From contig NZ_BCWU01000010.1 of the NCBI RefSeq assembly GCF_001592365.1, positions 62,001 to 126,000 of the forward strand: 64,000 bases of DNA, read 5' to 3'. Both the position numbers and the translations under genes were made by a program. Under the pieces are notes generated by a model. The model saw only the letters and a list, made by a program, of their open reading frames with translations. It did not search any database and had not been told where the DNA came from. Each line of letters starts with the position of its first letter. Positions within the stretch are counted from its first letter, which is position 1. Of this stretch, positions 33,282 through 42,504 are shown piece by piece. This DNA is from Gordonia hydrophobica NBRC 16057 (lineage in GTDB: Bacteria > Actinomycetota > Actinomycetes > Mycobacteriales > Mycobacteriaceae).

Positions 33282-34433
33282 ATGAGCGAACTCAATTCGG
33301 AAGAGGAATACCTCGTCCAAACCGTCCGAGCCTTCATCGACCGCGAGGTGAAGCCGACGGTTCAGGAGGTCGAACACGCCAACGAGTATCCCGAGAAGTG
33401 GATCGAGCAGATGAAGGCCATCGGGATCTACGGTCTGGCCGTTCCGGAGGAGTACGGCGGGTCACCGGTCTCGATGACCTGCTATGCGCAGGTGACTCAG
33501 GAACTGGCGCGCGGTTGGATGAGCCTGGCCGGTGCGATGGGTGGCCACACCGTCGTCGCCAAGCTGCTGGTGCTGTTCGGCACCGAGGAGCAGAAACAGC
33601 AGTACCTGCCGAAGATGGCGACCGGGGAACTGCGGGCGACGATGGCGCTCACCGAGCCGAGCGGCGGATCGGACCTGCAGAGCATCTCGACGGTGGCGAA
33701 GGCCGACGGCGACGACCTGGTGATCTCCGGGTCCAAGACGTGGATCTCCAATGCCCGCCGGTCCGGCCTGATCGCGCTGCTGTGCAAGACCGACCCGGCC
33801 GCGGAGCCGCGGCACAAGGGGATCTCGGTGGTGCTCTGCGAGCACGGACCCGGGTTGACCGTCTCCCGTGACCTGCCGAAGCTCGGCTACAAGGGAGTCG
33901 AAACATGTGAGCTCTCGTTCGACGGGTACCGGGTGCCTGCGTCGGCGGTCCTCGGCGGCGAACCGGGTAAGGGATTCGGACAGATGATGAAGGGCCTGGA
34001 GACCGGTCGGATCCAGGTGGCCTCGCGGGCCCTCGGGGTGGCGACAGCTGCTCTGGAGGATTCGATGGCCTATGCGGCGCAGCGAGAGTCCTTCGGCAAG
34101 CCGATCTGGAAGCACCAGTCGATCGGCAACTACCTGGCGGAGATGGCCACCAAGCTGACCGCGGCTCGCCAGCTCACCTGGTACGCGTCGCGGCGCTACG
34201 AGAGCGGCGACCGGTGCGACATGGAGGCCGGGATGGCCAAGCTGTACGCCTCCGAGGTGGCGATGGAGATCGCGCTGAACGCCGTGCGGATCCACGGCGG
34301 CTACGGGTACTCCACCGAGTACGACGCCGAACGCTACTTCCGGGATGCGCCGCTGATGATCGTCGGTGAGGGAACCAACGAGATCCAGCGCAATGTGATC
34401 GCCTCGCAGTTGATGGCGCGCGGCGATATCTGA
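33282..34433 (+). CDS. Acyl-CoA dehydrogenase
   Basis: A 383-residue FAD enzyme that introduces a 2,3-double bond into an acyl-CoA. The three family domains are clear: the N-terminal helical part, the middle beta domain with TMALTEPSGGSDLQ and ISGSKTWISNARR, and the C-terminal helical domain with QHQS/WKHQSIGNYLAEMA and RIHGGYGYSTEYDAERYFRD. The catalytic base is the Glu of VGEGTNEIQRN. The ATG at 33282 is chosen over a GTG 9 bases upstream. It is divergent from the CitE/MaoC pair and followed by a GntR gene 105 bases downstream. Confidence 0.9.
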   Translation: MSELNSEEEYLVQTVRAFIDREVKPTVQEVEHANEYPEKWIEQMKAIGIYGLAVPEEYGGSPVSMTCYAQVTQELARGWMSLAGAMGGHTVVAKLLVLFGTEEQKQQYLPKMATGELRATMALTEPSGGSDLQSISTVAKADGDDLVISGSKTWISNARRSGLIALLCKTDPAAEPRHKGISVVLCEHGPGLTVSRDLPKLGYKGVETCELSFDGYRVPASAVLGGEPGKGFGQMMKGLETGRIQVASRALGVATAALEDSMAYAAQRESFGKPIWKHQSIGNYLAEMATKLTAARQLTWYASRRYESGDRCDMEAGMAKLYASEVAMEIALNAVRIHGGYGYSTEYDAERYFRDAPLMIVGEGTNEIQRNVIASQLMARGDI

Positions 34434-34538
34434 GCCGCGTCCATCGCCTATCGTGATGATGCGGAACTGGCACAGACCTGGACTGGTGGTGAGGCTCGTC
34501 GATCAGGGCGGGTGGCGGACCGTGGCAGGTGGGGCAGG

Positions 34539-35300
34539 ATGAGCTCGCCGGGGTCGGCGGAGCCGGCGTACCGAGCGCTCGCCAATGAACTGCGCTCCCG
34601 GATCGGGACGGGGCGCTATCGAGTCGGTGAGCGACTGCCCACAGAGGCCGACCTGACCGAGGAATTCGCGCTGAGTCGGCAGACGGTGCGGCGGGCCTTC
34701 GTGGATCTGGTTGCCGAGGGCATTGTGTACCGGGTTCCAGGGAAGGGAACCTTCGTCGCCCGGGAACACGGGCGCTATCTGCGCCAGCTCGGTTCCATCG
34801 AAGACTTGATGGCTCTCTCGGACGACACCGACATGGAGATCGTCCGGCCACTGGAGACGATGGTGGATCTGGCCGCTGCCGGGCGCCTTCGGGTCGATAC
34901 CGACAGGGTGTGCCGCCTGGAATTGAGACGTTTGCACGGGGTGACCCCGTTCGTCCTGACCCGGGTCTTCTGGCCGGAGGAGATCGGCAGACTTCTGCGG
35001 GGTGCGCAGGAACTCGTCGAGGGCGCGGTCAGTCCGCACACCATGATCGGACTGCTCGAGCCGCATCTGGTCAGCCCGATCGAGACCTGTTCACAGTCGA
35101 TCACGGCGGTAGCGGCTGATGACGAGATCGCCGATGCGCTGGGCTGCCGAGTCGGGCACCCGGTGCTGAGGGTCGATCGGCTGTACCTCGATAGGCGGGA
35201 CAGAGCCGTCGAGCTGGCGGTGAGTCACTTTCTGCCCGAGCAGTACACCTATCGGGTCACCTTGCGCCGGCAGTCGGGTCAGCATCCAACCCAGCTCTGA
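34539..35300 (+). CDS. GntR/HutC-family transcriptional regulator
   Basis: A 253-residue regulator with an N-terminal winged helix (YRALANELRSRIGTGRYRVG, LPTEADLTEEFALSRQTVRR, GKGTFVARE) and a C-terminal UTRA ligand domain with EIADALGCRVGHPVLRVDRL and the final strand TYRVTLRR. HutC-type proteins bind a small effector, often the substrate or an acyl-type intermediate of the pathway they control. The ATG at 34539 is chosen; a GTG 27 bases upstream is possible. It follows the acyl-CoA dehydrogenase gene and may control the divergent promoters at 33.1-33.3 kb. Confidence 0.85.
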   Translation: MSSPGSAEPAYRALANELRSRIGTGRYRVGERLPTEADLTEEFALSRQTVRRAFVDLVAEGIVYRVPGKGTFVAREHGRYLRQLGSIEDLMALSDDTDMEIVRPLETMVDLAAAGRLRVDTDRVCRLELRRLHGVTPFVLTRVFWPEEIGRLLRGAQELVEGAVSPHTMIGLLEPHLVSPIETCSQSITAVAADDEIADALGCRVGHPVLRVDRLYLDRRDRAVELAVSHFLPEQYTYRVTLRRQSGQHPTQL

Positions 35301-35460
35301 TCAGCAGATCGTGGTTCGACCGGCCAACTCGTCGATGGGCACTCTGGTCTGGAGCACGGGGCGAATAGGTCGATCAGATCGGCGGACGGCGGTAGCGCTC
35401 GTCGGGGAGGGCGGGGCCGACGTCCGCAGTGTCACTACCGTTCGATCAGACGCGAACCAG

Positions 35461-35490
35461 ATGGCCCCTGCCGATATCGGCAGGGGCCAT
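35461..35490. terminator. Perfect 30-base palindrome, probable bidirectional terminator
   Basis: ATGGCCCCTGCCGAT is followed immediately by its exact reverse complement, so the hairpin has 15-base arms and no fixed loop. It lies between the rightward GntR gene (ends 35300) and the leftward double acyl-CoA dehydrogenase gene (ends 35566), where a shared terminator is expected. There is no T-run on either side. The rest of the 265-base gap (35301-35565) contains no gene that I can support. Confidence 0.65.
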
Positions 35491-35565
35491 CCTCGTGGAA
35501 TCGGCCGCTTCGGGCCTGCGCCCTTCGGGTCACGGACTTCTCCATCGACCCGAGGGGCTGTCTGC

Positions 35566-37710
35566 TTAGCGCGCCAGCGGATCTCGCGGAAGGCCCAGCA
35601 GGCGCTCGGCGATCGTGTTGCGCATGATCTCCGACGTGCCGCCGGCGATCGTCAGACACCGTGCGAAGAGATAGGCGTATGTCAACTCCGGAGTACCGCC
35701 GGCGACTGCTGCGGTTCCTGCCAGGTCGAGACCCAACTCGGTAATACGTTGGGAGTGTTCGGCTTTCACCAACTTCGTGACGTTGGCTTCTGGCCCGGGT
35801 CCCGCGCCGATGACTGCTCGGGCGGCCTGACGAAGATTGAGCAGACGCAGGGTGTGGTCTTCGGCGATCATCTCACCGACTCGGAGGTCTCCGTCGGTGG
35901 CGCTGCTCTCATCGAGAACCTTCACCAACTCTGCAGGCCCGAACTCGATGGAACCACTGCCACCACCGATGGATACCCGCTCATTCCCCAGTGTGGCCCT
36001 TGCGACCTTCCAGCCCTCGCCGACTTCTCCGACCACGTCGGAGTCGGGGACGAAGACATCGTCGAAGAACACCTCGTTGAACAGCGCATCGCCGGTGATC
36101 TCGCGCAGCGGACGGATCTGGACTCCCTCGGAGGAGAGATCGATGGCCATCATGGTCACGCCCGCGTGCTTCGACGCGTCGGGGTCGGTGCGAACAGTCG
36201 CCAGACCCCACTGGCACTCGAGCGCGACACTAGTCCAAACCTTCTGTCCGGTGACCCGCCAGCCGCCGTCGACCTTCTTGCCGACAGTACGGACGGCGGC
36301 GGCATCGGAACCCGCTCCGGGTTCGCTGAAGAGCTGGCACCACTGGTCGCGGCCCCGGAGTACCGGCTCGATCCAGCGCGCTCGTTGATCATCTGAACCC
36401 ACCTGCGCGATCGTCAGGTTGACCCAGCCCGTGATCCCCAGATCCGGAAGATCGATGCCTTCGAATTCCTCCTCGATGACCAACTGCTCGATCGCGCCGG
36501 CTTCGCGGCCCCACGGCTTGCGCCAGTGGGGGACGAGGTAGCCGCTGTCGACGAGGTGATCACGGCGCTGCGCCTCCGGCAGGGATCGAACGGCTTCGGC
36601 CTCGGCCCGCGCGGCCGCTCGAAACTCGTCGGCCTCTTCCGGCAGCTCGAAGGATGCGCCGTGAGCCTCGCCCGCGCGGTATGCCGCGACGATGTCGGAG
36701 AGTGGATTGACACCGTCGGCGAGAATCGCCGCAACGGTGGTGGCCCTGCGCAGGTACAGGTGCGCGTCATGCTCCCAGGTGAACCCGATACCACCGTGGA
36801 GCTGGATGTTCATCCGGGCGTTCTTCAGCTGGGTCGGGCCCGCATACGAAGCAGCAACGGCCGATGCGAACCAAGTGCCGTCGATGTCGTTCGCGCGTGC
36901 GGCATCCCAGGTAGCCGCAATCGTCGCCTCGGTAGCGACGAGCATGTTCGCGCAGTGGTGCTTGACTGCCTGAAACGATCCGATCGTTCGGCCGAACTGT
37001 TCACGGACCTTGGCGTAGTCGGTGGCCATCTCAAGACAGGCGAGCGCGCCGCCGATGGCCTCGGCTGACGCCAGAACACGCAGGAGACTGCGACCGGAGC
37101 GGGCTGCGCCGCTCAGGATACGGTTCGCAGGGACCGTGACACCGGCGCATGAAACGGTGCCGAGACCACGGGTCGTGTCGAGGGCGTTGGCTGCCGTGAC
37201 GTCCACGCCGGCTGCGGTCTTGTCGAGTACGACGAGGTCGTCCCCGAGTGTGAGGACCAGCAGATCCGCCTCCGGGGCCGACAACACCGCACGCACCTGA
37301 CCGCTGATCGAACCAGCGTCGTCGCGGGCGAGTCCGGCGGCCAGGCCGACCGCGCCGACGGTCGACCCGTCGGCGAGACCCGGCAGGAGTTCAGCGCACA
37401 GCTCACTGCTGCCCGCGTGCGCGATGACTGCCGACGCGATCACGGTGGGCAGGAACGGTCCGGGGGCCAACTCGTGCCCCAAAGCCTCGAGCACAACGGT
37501 CAGTTCGGCAATACCGAAGCCCGAGCCTCCGTATTCTTCGGGCAGGTGCAATCCCAGCCAACCGAGGTCTGCCGTGTCCGACCAGAACTTTCCGAGGTCG
37601 ACGGGACCGTCGAGGGAGTCTCGGGCGGCCTGGCGAACAGCCTGCCTCGCTAGATGGCCGGCCGCGGCTTCGGCCAGGTCGATGTGTTCGGAAGATATGG
37701 CAAGCGCCAT
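35566..37710 (-). CDS. Double-domain acyl-CoA dehydrogenase, FadE34-like
   Basis: A 714-residue protein with two complete acyl-CoA dehydrogenase modules in tandem. The first (about 1-345) has LGWLGLHLPEEYGGSGFG, FGRTIGSFQAVKHHCANM and IQLHGGIGFTWEHD; the second (about 355-714) has GREAGAIEQLVIEEEFEG, QLFSEPGAGSDAAAVRT, VTGQKVWTS and AGGTSEIMRNTIAERLLG. The size and plan match mycobacterial FadE34, a steroid side-chain enzyme, in which fused halves replace the usual alpha2-beta2 complex. The N-terminal half lacks a clear SGS-type FAD motif, so it is probably the degenerate partner domain. Divergent from the AMP-ligase operon. Confidence 0.88.
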   Translation of the reverse strand: MALAISSEHIDLAEAAAGHLARQAVRQAARDSLDGPVDLGKFWSDTADLGWLGLHLPEEYGGSGFGIAELTVVLEALGHELAPGPFLPTVIASAVIAHAGSSELCAELLPGLADGSTVGAVGLAAGLARDDAGSISGQVRAVLSAPEADLLVLTLGDDLVVLDKTAAGVDVTAANALDTTRGLGTVSCAGVTVPANRILSGAARSGRSLLRVLASAEAIGGALACLEMATDYAKVREQFGRTIGSFQAVKHHCANMLVATEATIAATWDAARANDIDGTWFASAVAASYAGPTQLKNARMNIQLHGGIGFTWEHDAHLYLRRATTVAAILADGVNPLSDIVAAYRAGEAHGASFELPEEADEFRAAARAEAEAVRSLPEAQRRDHLVDSGYLVPHWRKPWGREAGAIEQLVIEEEFEGIDLPDLGITGWVNLTIAQVGSDDQRARWIEPVLRGRDQWCQLFSEPGAGSDAAAVRTVGKKVDGGWRVTGQKVWTSVALECQWGLATVRTDPDASKHAGVTMMAIDLSSEGVQIRPLREITGDALFNEVFFDDVFVPDSDVVGEVGEGWKVARATLGNERVSIGGGSGSIEFGPAELVKVLDESSATDGDLRVGEMIAEDHTLRLLNLRQAARAVIGAGPGPEANVTKLVKAEHSQRITELGLDLAGTAAVAGGTPELTYAYLFARCLTIAGGTSEIMRNTIAERLLGLPRDPLAR

Positions 37711-37948
37711 CTCGGCTGCCTTTCGATTGGGAACTCATTGCGCCGTACGGCATACGCACCTGACCCTAGATGTCAGATCATCGATACTCAAGACCCACTA
37801 CCAGTTGAACGGATGGCGCTATCCCCCGTAGTCCTCGCGCTGCGCTGTGGTTTTTGAACTGCACGTATGTCGCACCTGCCCGCATTGGAATTCATCAACC
37901 CCCAGCATGGACATAGCGTCAGATGATCTACTATGGTCTGAGCCAGGA

Positions 37949-37962
37949 GTGACCTACGTCAT
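37949..37962. promoter_or_regulatory. Candidate TetR operator before the AMP-ligase operon
   Basis: GTGACCTACGTCAT contains the near-palindrome TGACCTACGTCA and lies 26 bases before the ligase start, a good position for a repressor. A closely similar GTGACCTAGGTCGC lies before the transporter gene at 57015. Nothing else in the 277-base gap 37711-37987 looks like a gene. Confidence 0.35.
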
Positions 37963-37987
37963 TCGCACGAGAGATTTGGAAGTTTCT

Positions 37988-39499
37988 ATGAGCATCTCGC
38001 TGATCTTGGACATGGCGACGTCGGGCAATCCCGACCAATCGGCCATCACGGTCGACGGAACCTCACTGACTTACGCCGAGTTCGGCGAACTGGTCGCCGG
38101 CGCGGCCACCGTCATCGCGCGGTCCGAGGCCAAGAACGTCGTCTTCCTAGGCAACTCCGGGCTGGAACTGCCGGTCCTGCTGTTCGCCTCCGCCCATGCC
38201 GGCGTTCCATTCGTACCGGTCAACTACCGTTTGGCCACCGCGCAACTGGAGCAGTTGATCGCCCGCACCGATTCCCCGTTGGTGATCGCGGATACGCGGT
38301 ACGCATCGGAGCTGTCGTCGATCCCCAATGTAATGACCACCGATGACTTCGCCGCCGCCGCGCGGGCTGCCTCGGCGGACCCCATTCCTGCTGCGGACGT
38401 CGACCCGGACGATCCCGCGATCATCCTGTTCACCAGCGGGACGACATCGGCACCGAAGGGTGTGATCCTCCGGCACAGTCACCTGCTCAGCTATGTCATG
38501 GGCACGGTCGAGTACGGGTCCGCGGCCGCGACGGACGGCGCGCTGATCAGCGTTCCGCCCTACCACGTCGCTGGTATGGGCACGATCCTGACGAACATCT
38601 ATGCGGGTCGGCGCTTGATCTACCTTCCCCAGTTCGATGCAGGCGGGTGGCTGGACCTGGTGCGGAGTGAGGGCGCCACCTCGGCCATGGTTGTTCCGAC
38701 GATGCTGGAGCGGATCGTCGATGATCTTGCCGGTGAACCAGCTGACGTTCCCACGCTCGCGTCGCTATCGTACGGCGGTGCCCGGATGCCACGGCCCACT
38801 CTTGAAGCCGCGGTGCGGGCGTTCCCCGGAGTCGGTTTCGTCAATGCGTACGGGCTCACCGAAACCAGTTCGACCATCGCATTGCTGGGTCCCGACGATC
38901 ACCGTGCCGCGGTGGAGAGCGATGACCCGGATGTGCAGGCACGTCTAGGATCTATCGGCCGGCCGGTACCCGGCATCGAGATCCAACTCCGTGACGCCGA
39001 CGGCGTTCCGGTGGCCGATGGCGAACAAGGTGAGTTGTGGGTACGCGGACCGCAGGTCTCGGGTGAGTACATGGGGGCTGGATCGGTTCTCGATGACGAA
39101 GGCTGGTTCCCCACGAAGGATCTCGCGTACACGGACTCCGAAGGCTTCCTGTTCATCGTCGGCCGCAACGATGACACGATCATCCGCGGCGGGGAGAACA
39201 TCGCGCCCGCCGAGATCGAGGACGTGTTGGTACACCATCCGGCAGTACGTTCGGTGGTGGTCGTCGGGGTGCCGGACGATCATTGGGGCGAAGCCATCGT
39301 GGCAGCCGTGGTCGTCGAATCGGGGACGTCCCCCGACGCCGAGGAACTGCGCGCGTACGTCCGGGAACGTCTGCGTGGGTCCCGAACGCCGGACCAGGTC
39401 ATCTTTCTCGATGCCCTTCCGGTCACTGCGACGGGCAAGATCTTGCGCAAGAACATCATCGCGGACATCGCGGAACCCTCCGCAGCGACTGGCGCATAA
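37988..39499 (+). CDS. AMP-forming acyl-CoA ligase
   Basis: A 503-residue member of the adenylate-forming superfamily that activates a carboxylic acid to its CoA thioester with ATP. Motifs: AMP-binding ILFTSGTTSAPKGV (about 147-159), SVPPYHVAGMG, VNAYGLTETSS, the GWFPTKDLAYTDSEG region, and the hinge plus C-terminal catalytic Lys in TATGKILRK. It belongs to the fatty/aromatic acid-CoA ligase group; the acid is unknown. The ATG at 37988 is chosen, since upstream in-frame sequence is not protein-like. It begins an operon of four genes (ligase, small protein, CoA transferase, crotonase). Confidence 0.88.
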   Translation: MSISLILDMATSGNPDQSAITVDGTSLTYAEFGELVAGAATVIARSEAKNVVFLGNSGLELPVLLFASAHAGVPFVPVNYRLATAQLEQLIARTDSPLVIADTRYASELSSIPNVMTTDDFAAAARAASADPIPAADVDPDDPAIILFTSGTTSAPKGVILRHSHLLSYVMGTVEYGSAAATDGALISVPPYHVAGMGTILTNIYAGRRLIYLPQFDAGGWLDLVRSEGATSAMVVPTMLERIVDDLAGEPADVPTLASLSYGGARMPRPTLEAAVRAFPGVGFVNAYGLTETSSTIALLGPDDHRAAVESDDPDVQARLGSIGRPVPGIEIQLRDADGVPVADGEQGELWVRGPQVSGEYMGAGSVLDDEGWFPTKDLAYTDSEGFLFIVGRNDDTIIRGGENIAPAEIEDVLVHHPAVRSVVVVGVPDDHWGEAIVAAVVVESGTSPDAEELRAYVRERLRGSRTPDQVIFLDALPVTATGKILRKNIIADIAEPSAATGA

Positions 39500-39551
39500 G
39501 TCGCTGATCCGCAAACCAGTCGAATCAGCAACATGAGATAGAGGAGAAACC

Positions 39552-39857
39552 GTGTTGAAAACCGGAAGTCGTCTGCAAAGCCAGGTCTGTGACGCACAGG
39601 TCATCATCATCAAGGCACCCGCAGGCGATGTAGAGCTTGCCTGCGGTGGCCAGCCGATGATCGACGTGACGGAGTCGCCGGCGGCGGGCTTGACCCCAGC
39701 TACCGGTCTTGACGGCGGTACACAGATCGGTAAGCGGTACGTCGACGCCGAGGACACCGTTGAGGTTCTGGTCACCAAGCCCGGCGTGGGAAGCCTCTCA
39801 CTGGACGGGACGGCGCTGGACATCAAGAGCGCCAAGCCGCTGCCGTCCAGTGACTGA
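39552..39857 (+). CDS. Small conserved-looking protein in a CoA-catabolic operon
   Basis: A 101-residue protein, GTG start with GAGGAG 6 bases upstream. The first third reads [23 protein letters not shown] and carries two cysteines (Cys13 and Cys31); the rest is beta-rich ([18 protein letters not shown] and [16 protein letters not shown]). It has no membrane segment. The cysteines and strand pattern would suit a small metal- or cofactor-binding domain, but I do not recognise it. Its strong ribosome site and 8-base overlap with the CoA transferase gene show it is a translated, coupled member of the operon. Confidence 0.75.
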   Translation: MLKTGSRLQSQVCDAQVIIIKAPAGDVELACGGQPMIDVTESPAAGLTPATGLDGGTQIGKRYVDAEDTVEVLVTKPGVGSLSLDGTALDIKSAKPLPSSD

Positions 39858-40959
39858 CCGCTCAAGCGAGGTGACGCCAGGAGTAGGCCCGCTTGCGGGT
39901 ATCCGAGTTCTCGAACTCGCTGGGGTGGGACCCGGTCCCCATGCGGCGATGGTTCTCGGCGACCTCGGTGCCGACGTTGTACGCGTACAGCGTCCCGGCG
40001 GTCTCCCAGCGGAGGGACAACCAGCGAGTGCAGGACTTCGCAATCGCACGATCGTGGAAGCCGACCTGAAGGATCCCGAAGACCTTGTCGATATCAAACG
40101 CCTCGTGCAAGAGGCCGACATCCTGATCGAGGGCTTCCGGCCGGGGGTGACCGAGCGGGTCGGCCTCGGCCCCGATGACGTAGCTGTCCTCAATCCCCGG
40201 TTGATCTACGGTCGAATGACCGGATGGGGACAAACCGGGCCGAGGGCTACGGAAGCCGGTCACGACCTGAACTACATCTCGACGACCGGATTGCTCCACG
40301 CTGTGGGACGGGCGGGTGAACGCCCCGTTCCGCCGCTGAATCTCTTCGGAGATTTCGGCGGCGGTTCGATGTTCCTGGTAGTCGGGTTGATCTCTGCACT
40401 CGTCGAACGTCAGTCATCTGGGCGCGGGCAGGTGGTCGACGCCGCGATCGTGAATGGAACGGCTGCACTCGGGCATCTCCTGTGGGCGATGCGCGGAACC
40501 GGCCGTTGGTCAGATGATCGGGGCGAGAACGTTTTCGATGGCTCCGCTCCGTTCTACGACACTTACGAATGCTCGGACGGAAAGTACGTCGCGGTCGGCG
40601 CTCTTGAACCGCAGTTCTTCGCAACGATGTTGAAGACGCTCGAGATCGATGCGGACGAGATCGGCGCCCAGCGTGATCCTGCCAACTATCCGCGCATGCG
40701 CAAGATCTTCACAGAGCGTTTCGCCTCGCGCTCGCGTGATGAGTGGGCCGCCCTGTTCGCGGGTGTGGATGCGTGTGTCACTCCGGTGCTGACTTTCGCC
40801 GAGGCCGAGAGTGATCCGCACAACGTCGATCGCGAGGTGTTCACTACGATCGACGGCGTCACCCAGCCTGCTCCTGCTCCGTCGTTCTCACGCACGTCAA
40901 CCGCCACGCCGACGCCCCCGCCTCGGCGCGCGGTCGACATCGCAGACGTCTGGGCATGA
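39850..40959 (+). CDS. CaiB/BaiF CoA transferase, alpha-methylacyl-CoA racemase-like
   Basis: A 369-residue class III family protein. [20 protein letters not shown] and [16 protein letters not shown] open the Rossmann-like domain. [23 protein letters not shown] contains the active-site region: the His-Asp pair in GHDLNY is the racemase-type signature (AMACR and mycobacterial MCR have GHDINY), whereas true transferases use Asp in another setting. It most likely interconverts 2R/2S-methylacyl-CoA so that a stereospecific dehydrogenase can act. The GTG at 39850 overlaps the previous gene by 8 bases. Confidence 0.85.
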   Translation: MTDRSSEVTPGVGPLAGIRVLELAGVGPGPHAAMVLGDLGADVVRVQRPGGLPAEGQPASAGLRNRTIVEADLKDPEDLVDIKRLVQEADILIEGFRPGVTERVGLGPDDVAVLNPRLIYGRMTGWGQTGPRATEAGHDLNYISTTGLLHAVGRAGERPVPPLNLFGDFGGGSMFLVVGLISALVERQSSGRGQVVDAAIVNGTAALGHLLWAMRGTGRWSDDRGENVFDGSAPFYDTYECSDGKYVAVGALEPQFFATMLKTLEIDADEIGAQRDPANYPRMRKIFTERFASRSRDEWAALFAGVDACVTPVLTFAEAESDPHNVDREVFTTIDGVTQPAPAPSFSRTSTATPTPPPRRAVDIADVWA

Positions 40960-40997
40960 CCCTTGTCCATTGTTCCGCAATTGTTTGGAGGAATTCC

Positions 40998-41798
40998 TTG
41001 ACCAACACACCAGAAGCTCCCGCACTGATCGAGCGCCGGGGCCACGTCATGCTCATCACCTTGAACCGTCCGCAGGCGCGCAACGCCGTCAATGCCGATA
41101 TGTGCATTCTGGTGGGAGATGCCTTGGCGGAAGCTGATAAAGACCCTGATGTTCGCGCAGTGGTACTCACCGGTGCCGGAGACAAGGCCTTCTGCGCCGG
41201 CGCTGATCTCAAGGCCATCACGCGTGGAGAGGCCGTGATCCCGCCCGGGCGCGAGAAGTGGGGCCTGGCAGGCTATGTCGGACAAGCGATCAGCAAACCC
41301 ACTATCGCGGCCGTCAACGGACCGGCGCTGGGCGGGGGAACCGAACTGGTGCTCGCCAGCGATCTTGTCGTTGCCGCGGATACTGCGGTATTCGGTCTGC
41401 CCGAGGTGGCGCGGGGTCTGATCGCCGGCGCCGGTGGTGCGTTCCGACTCGCCGCTAAACTCCCGCAGGCCGTCGCCATGGAGCTGCTTCTGACCGGCGA
41501 ACCGATCACGGCGGCCCAGGCCCTCGAGCTTCATCTGATCAACCGTGTGGTTCCTGCCGTCGATGTCGTCGACGTTGCGCTGGAACTCGCTGCGAAGATT
41601 GCGGCCAATGCGCCTCTCGCAGTGGCCGCAACCAAGCGAATCGCACTGGCGCAGACAGAGAGCGGAGACCGACCTGCAGAAAGCATCGGTTGGGAAATGA
41701 CCAGTGCTGCGCTCGAGACGGTTGCCTATTCTGAAGACGCCAAGGAGGGACCGCGGGCTTTCGCAGAGAAGCGCGCCCCAGTCTGGCAGGGTCGTTGA
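40998..41798 (+). CDS. Enoyl-CoA hydratase/isomerase (crotonase family)
   Basis: A 266-residue crotonase. MLITLNRPQARNAVNADMC starts the domain; the two oxyanion-hole segments are AFCAGADLKAI and VNGPALGGGTELVLASDLVVA; VFGLPEVARGLIAGAGGAFR follows. The second catalytic Glu position (typically EVxxG) is present as PEVARGL, compatible with hydratase activity. The start is a TTG at 40998, selected because GGAGG is 8 bases upstream; an in-frame ATG 42 bases earlier has no ribosome site and overlaps the CoA transferase gene end. It closes the four-gene operon, followed by a strong terminator. Confidence 0.88.
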   Translation: MTNTPEAPALIERRGHVMLITLNRPQARNAVNADMCILVGDALAEADKDPDVRAVVLTGAGDKAFCAGADLKAITRGEAVIPPGREKWGLAGYVGQAISKPTIAAVNGPALGGGTELVLASDLVVAADTAVFGLPEVARGLIAGAGGAFRLAAKLPQAVAMELLLTGEPITAAQALELHLINRVVPAVDVVDVALELAAKIAANAPLAVAATKRIALAQTESGDRPAESIGWEMTSAALETVAYSEDAKEGPRAFAEKRAPVWQGR

Positions 41799-41816
41799 TT
41801 CTGACTTGATCAACTC

Positions 41817-41860
41817 AGAGACTGCTGCCCCGAAGTGACGACTCCGGGGCAGCAGTCTCT
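41817..41860. terminator. Bidirectional terminator hairpin
   Basis: AGAGACTGCTGCCCCG (41817-41832) pairs perfectly with CGGGGCAGCAGTCTCT (41845-41860) around a 12-base loop. It lies between the rightward crotonase gene and the leftward SnoaL-like gene, 18 and 8 bases from their stops, so it can serve both. Confidence 0.85.
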
Positions 41861-41868
41861 GGTGTTGC

Positions 41869-42456
41869 TCAATGCGAACGAATGCCGAAATCGATCTCGT
41901 GGATACTGGCGAACGGCGTGAAGTCCTCGCGATCGACCCAGGACGGCCGCGCGACGTGTCCGGGCTCGGGTCGTGCCCAATCCACCCACGTGCCCCAATC
42001 CTTACGACTGAGCTTCTCATCGAGCGTCTGCGGCCACCGCGCGGATGCCTGGGCATACTCCTTGGCGAAGTTCTTCATCTCACCCATCACCCATACGTCT
42101 TCTTCGGACCGCCACTTCCCGTCACCCGCGTATTGGATGATCTGCATGGAGGGAAAGTCGATCGGCGGGGCACCGGGTTCGGGGTTGTCGGCGCGGTTGA
42201 GGACCTTGTACACCACTCGACTTCCGTCGATCAGGTACCAGACCAGTGGGTTGTACACCTGTGGCGCGGCGCCCATCGTGCCTTCGATGAACCGGGTGAT
42301 CTCACTCGGTCCGGTGAAGGTGCCGTAGAAATGGTCGGTGTACGTGGCGTCGTCGGTGAACAGACGCGCCCACGCTTCCCAGTCCTCGGCTACCTGGCCG
42401 ACCATGAAATAGTGCCGGAAAGCGGCCTCAACCTCTTCCCTGTCGAAATCCACCAT
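41869..42456 (-). CDS. SnoaL-like (NTF2-fold) protein
   Basis: A 195-residue protein whose first 140 residues form an NTF2-like cone: FRHYFMVGQVAEDWEAWARLF, TDDATYTDHFYGTFTGPSEI, YLIDGSRVVYKVLNRADNPE and QIIQYAGDGKWRSEEDVWVM. The C-terminal 50 residues (DEKLSRKDWGTWVDWARPEP onwards) are an extra tail. Such proteins act as isomerases, hydratases or cyclases, or as unknown helper proteins; no catalytic Asp/His pair can be assigned with confidence. It is 48 bases downstream of the dioxygenase gene on the same strand, so it probably acts on the same pathway. Confidence 0.75.
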   Translation of the reverse strand: MVDFDREEVEAAFRHYFMVGQVAEDWEAWARLFTDDATYTDHFYGTFTGPSEITRFIEGTMGAAPQVYNPLVWYLIDGSRVVYKVLNRADNPEPGAPPIDFPSMQIIQYAGDGKWRSEEDVWVMGEMKNFAKEYAQASARWPQTLDEKLSRKDWGTWVDWARPEPGHVARPSWVDREDFTPFASIHEIDFGIRSH

Positions 42457-42504
42457 CGCGATCTACCTTTCCTTGCGATCAGTTGTCCTGTCCGACTGCG
42501 CGAC

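Noticed and set aside
37847-37987. Upstream in-frame extension of the AMP-ligase gene
   Set aside because: The extension covers the promoter/operator region, is not protein-like, and would add residues absent from the ligase family.
41869-42456. Reading the SnoaL-like protein as a ring-hydroxylating dioxygenase small subunit
   Set aside because: The fold is shared, but no Rieske alpha subunit is encoded nearby, and the length and C-terminal tail do not fit.
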